Shown: piece after piece, positions 8,701 through 9,398 of the stretch
How positions within the stretch are numbered: position 1 is the first letter of the stretch
How the letters are laid out: the number at the start of each line of letters is the position of its first letter
Assembly: GCA_030682755.1 (NCBI GenBank)
Contig: JAUXNR010000798.1
Coordinates: 1-9,398, forward strand
Direction: 5' to 3'
DNA length: 9,398 nt
DNA from: Flavobacterium sp.
Lineage (GTDB): Bacteria > Bacteroidota > Bacteroidia > Flavobacteriales > Flavobacteriaceae
Made by a program: the position numbers and the translations under genes
Notes under the pieces: model-generated
What the model was told of the DNA's origin: nothing
What the model saw: only the letters and a program-made list of their open reading frames with translations
Database searches by the model: none

Positions 8701-9398
8701 GCTTCAAAAGGATGATAATCCTGCCAGCTGCCGTTCCACGCTTTTATTTCAATGTTTTCTATGGAATACCTGTGCTTAACCTGTCTTAACTGATGTCCGC
8801 CCCGAACCACTTTTTGGGGAGGAATCAGATCCACACAGTTTTGAGGGGCAAAAGTATAGCCGCCTATCTTTCCAGAGACAGCCCCAGGAACTAGTCCTTT
8901 TTCGGTTTTGATTTCGATATAAGTATCCAGTGGAATTACTTTATCAATCAGCCCTACAGCAGGCGGAGCCGTAAAAAATTTCAGATCAAAAGTATCATTG
9001 GTTAGCATATGAATACCTTTTACCAATTCATTTGCCCTGTTCACTGAACCTGAAGATGGAAGGGGAGATACTGGGGAACGATCTACTATTGTACTTTTTT
9101 CCCATTTCAGTTTCACTGTAAATGATTTACACACTCTGATAAAGCCTAGCTTTGCACAGGCTCTGAATCTTACCTCTGCATAGATTAGGAATGGTTTGGC
9201 TGCTTCAGCAGATAAAAGAGCATTTAAAGACAGAGATATTCCAATGATCCATATATCAATATCAATACCTCCACCAGCAGCAACATAACCACCTATCTGT
9301 GGGCGTTCAAAGCTAATATATCCACCAATTTCCAAATAAGCATATAGATGGACTTTGGCAGGGCCAAAACGTTTTTTCAATTCATAATGCACGCGTGC
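5736..9398 (-). CDS. Giant modular beta-rich protein with cysteine-bearing helical repeats (gene A, N-terminus outside window)
   Basis: No known family is recognised with certainty. The frame is open to the window edge: codons GCA and CGC precede the GTG at 9392, so this GTG is not a supported start and the true N-terminus lies beyond 9398. Numbering from that GTG, 1218 residues are visible before TAA. Regions in order: residues 1-100, Gly-rich alternating beta strands; 200-425, beta-rich, possibly jelly-roll-like near 335-425; 425-745, mostly helical with three modules carrying C505/C517, C625/C627/C634 and C730/C732/C740; 755-1045, two Ig/FN3-like beta domains ending near GFKTVG and FVFQTSRY; 1045-1218, mixed, with an acidic LEE x3 helix at 1142-1150. 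No hydrophobic segment clearly long enough for a membrane helix is seen, and the extreme N-terminus cannot be judged. It lies 11 nt upstream of giant gene B, so a shared operon and function are likely. A structural, adhesive or scaffold role is inferred, not shown. Confidence 0.93.
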   Translation of the reverse strand, partial: ARVHYELKKRFGPAKVHLYAYLEIGGYISFERPQIGGYVAAGGGIDIDIWIIGISLSLNALLSAEAAKPFLIYAEVRFRACAKLGFIRVCKSFTVKLKWEKSTIVDRSPVSPLPSSGSVNRANELVKGIHMLTNDTFDLKFFTAPPAVGLIDKVIPLDTYIEIKTEKGLVPGAVSGKIGGYTFAPQNCVDLIPPQKVVRGGHQLRQVKHRYSIENIEIKAWNGSWQDYHPFEAVVDVDNRPNVAGLRIGYWQIKEKQYDTIRLLATTPFTYMEAGEPGWHIPEVYGITPSTLYCQEELRKEKCANVLNKPLGTIYYPPTQYIGHYINGAYFTMLNVPVPLFEDGEVTYDLSEYLEVTNAENLHGFAKSLSFNNSNGMVIILPEPSVEIKLRFTTNAQGATISYYKSVINDSTSIVQYELVNQVYKTASEINNNVIEYINENVTIAKVVINPDDADLIAIQQISEQIAELFETTYDNVSGEVSITEPSDSKLYRDLIKKLEELKGKGCSRAKDNSDPKLCGLHNHLSGLFDDHFILPVDKADEVIREQEYFNQFNLSLLVFDRENPDYSLLESMDKIYNTFTEKLDKLNYLLSVYPEEVGDKEVVEGYFEFRESSINVLSYTKERGKCGCKSNPRICELYNQLLVLYNNCFVPVKTSKDVDENIKCFLEFQSIVELIIKLVPDEELIKVYTHYKKLLDQIKNLVGHHEQILLFYRLKEYAEQILTIVNALGNCNCDDKPKLKCTTSLQQICWLSLEDHQWNLTVPGSEAIEEDFEDMTAAVQKVAQPVWRPNTNYYIRIQLKDEVDDGASDPGTYNYYYGFKTVGPVGHYHKNPASGYIPPGGNADEYPLTSLRSYIDYNRSYPNADGNILKAKPLFYGNQQCKISVFFNKPSTYHMFQTWNPYLNLPELDGQLHIAIKDPVTDVIIPYPLPVDYDETVPFPDENGYLWDEDDNPQLPVHIQVINNMIENGQLPCEIDLGEPIVPASSYFNVTLMNLRPQKLYTALLYNAFEVTNNNVVSEPVHEFVFQTSRYENFESQVKSYLIKDQETETEKQAIFTVELSLDNTAVAKALDIVSNPNSQINDPLGNSYQHLFDRVIEGVFEIIPLDPPVRTEFHKIINLITGDVVALLIKNPEPFNIPKISLEELEELEEMIAIVDNGDVNSNYKVLYSKDYSEALIMHTSAKITALTLDFIFRYYTWNGSQYIVADDVLVENININD
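5943..5969 (-). repeat. Perfect 9-bp x3 microrepeat encoding LEE-LEE-LEE
   Basis: On the plus strand the units are ttcttccaa, ttcttccag and ttcttccaa. They encode residues 1142-1150 of gene A as three LEE triplets. Because the unit is a multiple of three, slippage would lengthen or shorten an acidic helix without breaking the frame. The flanking sequence (ISLEELEELEEMIAIV) predicts a short amphipathic or coiled-coil-prone helix. Confidence 0.8.
6258..7130 (-). other. Two tandem Ig/FN3-like domains in gene A
   Basis: Residues 755-1045 contain two units with the same closing logic. Unit one has WRPNTNYYIRIQLKDE (786-801) followed by YGFKTVG (816-822). Unit two has NLRPQKLYTALLYN (993-1006) followed by HEFVFQTSRYENF (1021-1033). 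The pattern 'L/W-R-P-x-x-x-Y ... F-x-T' is the E-to-G strand signature common in bacterial Ig-like and FN3-like domains. Long insertions separate the strands in both units. A binding or spacer role is likely; no ligand can be inferred. Confidence 0.45.
7158..7931 (-). repeat. Three degenerate helical modules with C-x-C...C motifs in gene A
   Basis: At protein level the same unit recurs about every 105-120 residues: a Lys/Gly lead-in, cysteine(s), a short Asp/Asn/Ser/Lys-rich loop, Pro, and another Cys. Copy 1 is KGKGCSRA...PKLCGLHNHL (C505, C517). Copy 2 is RGKCGCKSNPRICELYNQL (C625, C627, C634). Copy 3 is GNCNCDDKPKLKC (C730, C732, C740). Copies 1 and 2 also share the following F-x-LPV/F-VPV-x-K-D segment and then about 70 residues of amphipathic helix. 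The pattern suggests a rod of helical bundles clipped by disulfides or metal ions. The DNA is diverged between copies, so this is an old duplication, not a recent tandem expansion. Confidence 0.7.
8118..8390 (-). other. Possible jelly-roll / carbohydrate-binding-like beta segment in gene A
   Basis: Residues about 335-425 show a strand pattern (SLSFNNSNG, MVIILPEPSVEIKLRF, ATISYYKS) resembling the core of discoidin or carbohydrate-binding jelly-roll folds. In those folds a strand rich in I/L/V after 'P-E-P' is followed by an aromatic-rich strand. This is a pattern-level resemblance only, and no catalytic or ligand residues can be named. A structure prediction would confirm or dismiss it. Confidence 0.25.
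9093..9398 (-). other. Glycine-rich alternating beta-strand segment of gene A
   Basis: Residues 1-100 of the visible gene A product are dominated by alternating hydrophobic and polar strands, such as KVHLYAYLEIGGYISF and GIDIDIWIIGISLSL. Short Gly turns (EIGGY, QIGGY, AAGGG) separate them, and the segment ends in FTVKLKWEK. IGGY occurs twice, 12 residues apart (22-25 and 33-36), which suggests a stacked or antiparallel beta-sheet repeat. It could be the end of a beta-solenoid or a large beta-barrel-like or lipid-binding sheet. I cannot name a family; a similarity to the DUF6603-type giant proteins came to mind but could not be tested. The segment probably continues beyond the window. Confidence 0.45.

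Noticed and set aside
9390..9392. GTG at 9392 as the start codon of gene A
   Set aside because: The frame continues upstream to the window edge (GCA, CGC), there is no leader to judge, and the sequence begins mid-way through a beta-sheet pattern.
1..9398. Insertion sequences, CRISPR arrays, tRNA/rRNA genes, transcription terminators
   Set aside because: No terminal inverted repeats, spaced direct repeats, RNA-gene-like stretches or hairpin-plus-T-run signals were seen, and nearly every base is accounted for by the two coding frames.

Overview
The window holds parts of two very large protein-coding genes, both read on the minus strand, and almost nothing else. The genome is AT-rich. The second gene starts behind an A-rich leader (AAAGAAACAAA) with no GGAGG-type Shine-Dalgarno. 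The protein style is large, beta-rich and Asn/Tyr/Thr-rich, with WQK-type propeller strands. Together these suggest Bacteroidota, probably a flavobacterium-like organism. This is inference from composition and style; no taxonomic marker gene is present.

Layout in the direction of transcription (right to left): gene A enters the window already open at 9398 and ends with TAA at 5738-5736, giving 1220 visible codons. After 11 nt, gene B starts with ATG at 5724 and runs open for 1908 codons through position 1, so its C-terminus lies outside the window. No promoter, terminator, RNA gene, mobile element, CRISPR array or plus-strand gene is evident. The short gap means the two genes are almost certainly co-transcribed and are likely to work together.

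Gene A, as far as visible, starts in a glycine-rich, beta-strand-rich segment. It continues through a beta-sandwich-like part and then a helical region with three degenerate copies of a cysteine-bearing module (C-x-C...P-x-L/I/K-C). Next come two tandem Ig/FN3-like beta domains that each end in an F-x-T-type strand, and an acidic, partly helical C-terminal region containing a perfect 9-bp x3 microrepeat (LEE x3). Gene B opens with a propeller-like N-terminal domain and no signal peptide. It continues with a bacterial Ig-like (invasin/Big_1-type) domain, a segment with a distinctive HLRW...LPKG motif, a long unassigned beta-rich region, and an FN3-like segment at the left edge.

Taken together the pair looks like giant, modular, multi-domain structural or adhesive proteins of the kind that form fibres, surface scaffolds or parts of phage-tail-like particles. 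A specific function cannot be assigned from sequence alone. The lack of a Sec signal on gene B and the arrangement as a tandem of giants are the main points worth following up in the flanking DNA.
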